6,974 bases of DNA from assembly GCA_023421115.1 (NCBI GenBank), contig JAEZUI010000218.1:1-6974 (forward strand), written 5' to 3'. The position numbers were made by a program, and so were the translations under genes. This DNA is from Bacillota bacterium (GTDB taxonomy: Bacteria > Bacillota > Clostridia > Acetivibrionales > Acetivibrionaceae). Below, piece after piece: positions 6,258 through 6,974 of this stretch. Each line of letters opens with the position of its first letter. Within the stretch, counting starts at the first letter, position 1. Below the pieces are notes generated by a model. The model was given only the letters and a program-made list of their open reading frames with translations. It was not told the DNA's origin and made no database searches.

Positions 6258-6974
6258 CTACAATTTTGAATATATGTCAATAAGATTTTTAGCTATGGAA
6301 TTCCAATAATATTGACTTACAACTCCATCTCTTATTGTTCGTTTTTCATTTACAATTTTAAGCATAGATTTAGCTATATCATTTACATCTTTATGATCAA
6401 CATAATATGGAATATCGTTTAAATATTCTCTAATCGGGGGACAATCTCCAACCAAAACATTGCAACCTAAACTCACAGCCTCTAAATTAGATAAGCCTGG
6501 GGTTTCAAGTTTACTGGGCATAGCGTGAAATAATGCACCTTTATACGCAGAATAAATTATATTTCTATCATCAATAAACGGAATATGTATAATTTTTTCA
6601 CTGTGTCTGTTAAAAAGTGATATCACTTCTTTTTTATATTCTTCGCTTTCAGTGCGAAAATCCCCAATAATAACCAAAGGAACTTTGATTTTTGATAACA
6701 AAAATCCTTTTATCAAATTGAGTGTATTTTTCCTTTCATCAATCATTCCAACATTTATAATATATTCTGATTTAATATTATAAATGTTTTTAAATAGCGT
6801 AGGAGATACATCTTCTTTTTTTACAAAGTCAATACCGTTATAAATAACTTTAAATTTTTTAGAGTCTTTTATCCCATATAAATATTTAATCTGATTTAAT
6901 TCTGAAATACTATTAGGCAAAATAACATCTGCTAAGTCAAGAGCATCTTTACAAAGAATCTCTCTCGCTCTGCC
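6258..6974 (-). CDS. Glycosyltransferase family 4 (N-terminus beyond window)
   Basis: C-terminal 238 residues of a retaining GT-B glycosyltransferase; the frame is open to base 6974 and about the first third is missing. The visible part begins GRAREILCKDALDLADVILP, the end of the N-terminal domain and linker. A family-typical NSISE and VIYNGID follow. The donor domain has INVGMIDERKN (Arg81 and Lys82 of the fragment, the pair expected to hold the donor diphosphate) and VIIGDF. The E-x7-E motif is in LETPGLSNLEA (Glu157, Glu165), followed by GCNVLVGDCPPIREYL. The terminal helix YYWNSIAKNLIDIY is also usual. The first apparent start inside the window, a TTG at 6920, is not a real start because coding continues upstream. 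The counted line at 6241-6300 is 25% GC, the lowest sampled. Donor, acceptor and linkage cannot be inferred. Confidence 0.9.
   Translation of the reverse strand, partial: GRAREILCKDALDLADVILPNSISELNQIKYLYGIKDSKKFKVIYNGIDFVKKEDVSPTLFKNIYNIKSEYIINVGMIDERKNTLNLIKGFLLSKIKVPLVIIGDFRTESEEYKKEVISLFNRHSEKIIHIPFIDDRNIIYSAYKGALFHAMPSKLETPGLSNLEAVSLGCNVLVGDCPPIREYLNDIPYYVDHKDVNDIAKSMLKIVNEKRTIRDGVVSQYYWNSIAKNLIDIYSKL

Overview
The window is part of a bacterial surface-polysaccharide locus. Every gene I can support lies on the minus strand, so transcription runs from high to low coordinates. The host looks like a Firmicute: the ribosome-binding sites are strong and purine-rich (GGGGAG, AAAGGAAG, AGGTGAG), the base composition is low to moderate in GC, and one glycosyltransferase resembles Bacillus TuaG. 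The genus cannot be read from the sequence; Negativicutes or Clostridia would fit, but that is a guess.

In transcription order, the upstream part (6974 down to 4258) holds three glycosyltransferases: a GT4-type enzyme cut by the window edge, a second GT-B/GT4-like enzyme, and a TuaG-like GT2 enzyme. A 265-base non-coding gap (3993-4257) follows. It carries a candidate promoter, a 20-base inverted repeat and what looks like the first 24 codons of a dead AlbA_2-type gene. The downstream part (3992 down to 1) holds four nucleotide-sugar enzymes: GDP-mannose 4,6-dehydratase (gmd), GDP-L-fucose synthase (fcl), UDP-glucose 6-dehydrogenase (ugd) and the N-terminal half of a UDP-glucuronate 4-epimerase-like protein.

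The sugar enzymes form two two-step routes: GDP-mannose to GDP-4-keto-6-deoxymannose to GDP-L-fucose, and UDP-glucose to UDP-glucuronate to (probably) UDP-galacturonate. The three glycosyltransferases presumably add such sugars to a lipid-linked repeat unit, giving a fucose- and uronic-acid-containing capsule, exopolysaccharide or wall polymer. No polymerase, flippase, initiating sugar-phosphate transferase or GDP-mannose synthesis gene is in view, so the polymer type and export route stay open.

Hand-counted 60-base lines show a steep composition change: 48-52% GC in the sugar-enzyme genes, about 37% in the GT2 gene and 25-30% in the two outer glycosyltransferase genes. This is the usual look of a conserved precursor module beside a variable, horizontally exchanged glycosyltransferase block. 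I see no wholly new system; the most unusual items are in the 3993-4257 gap.
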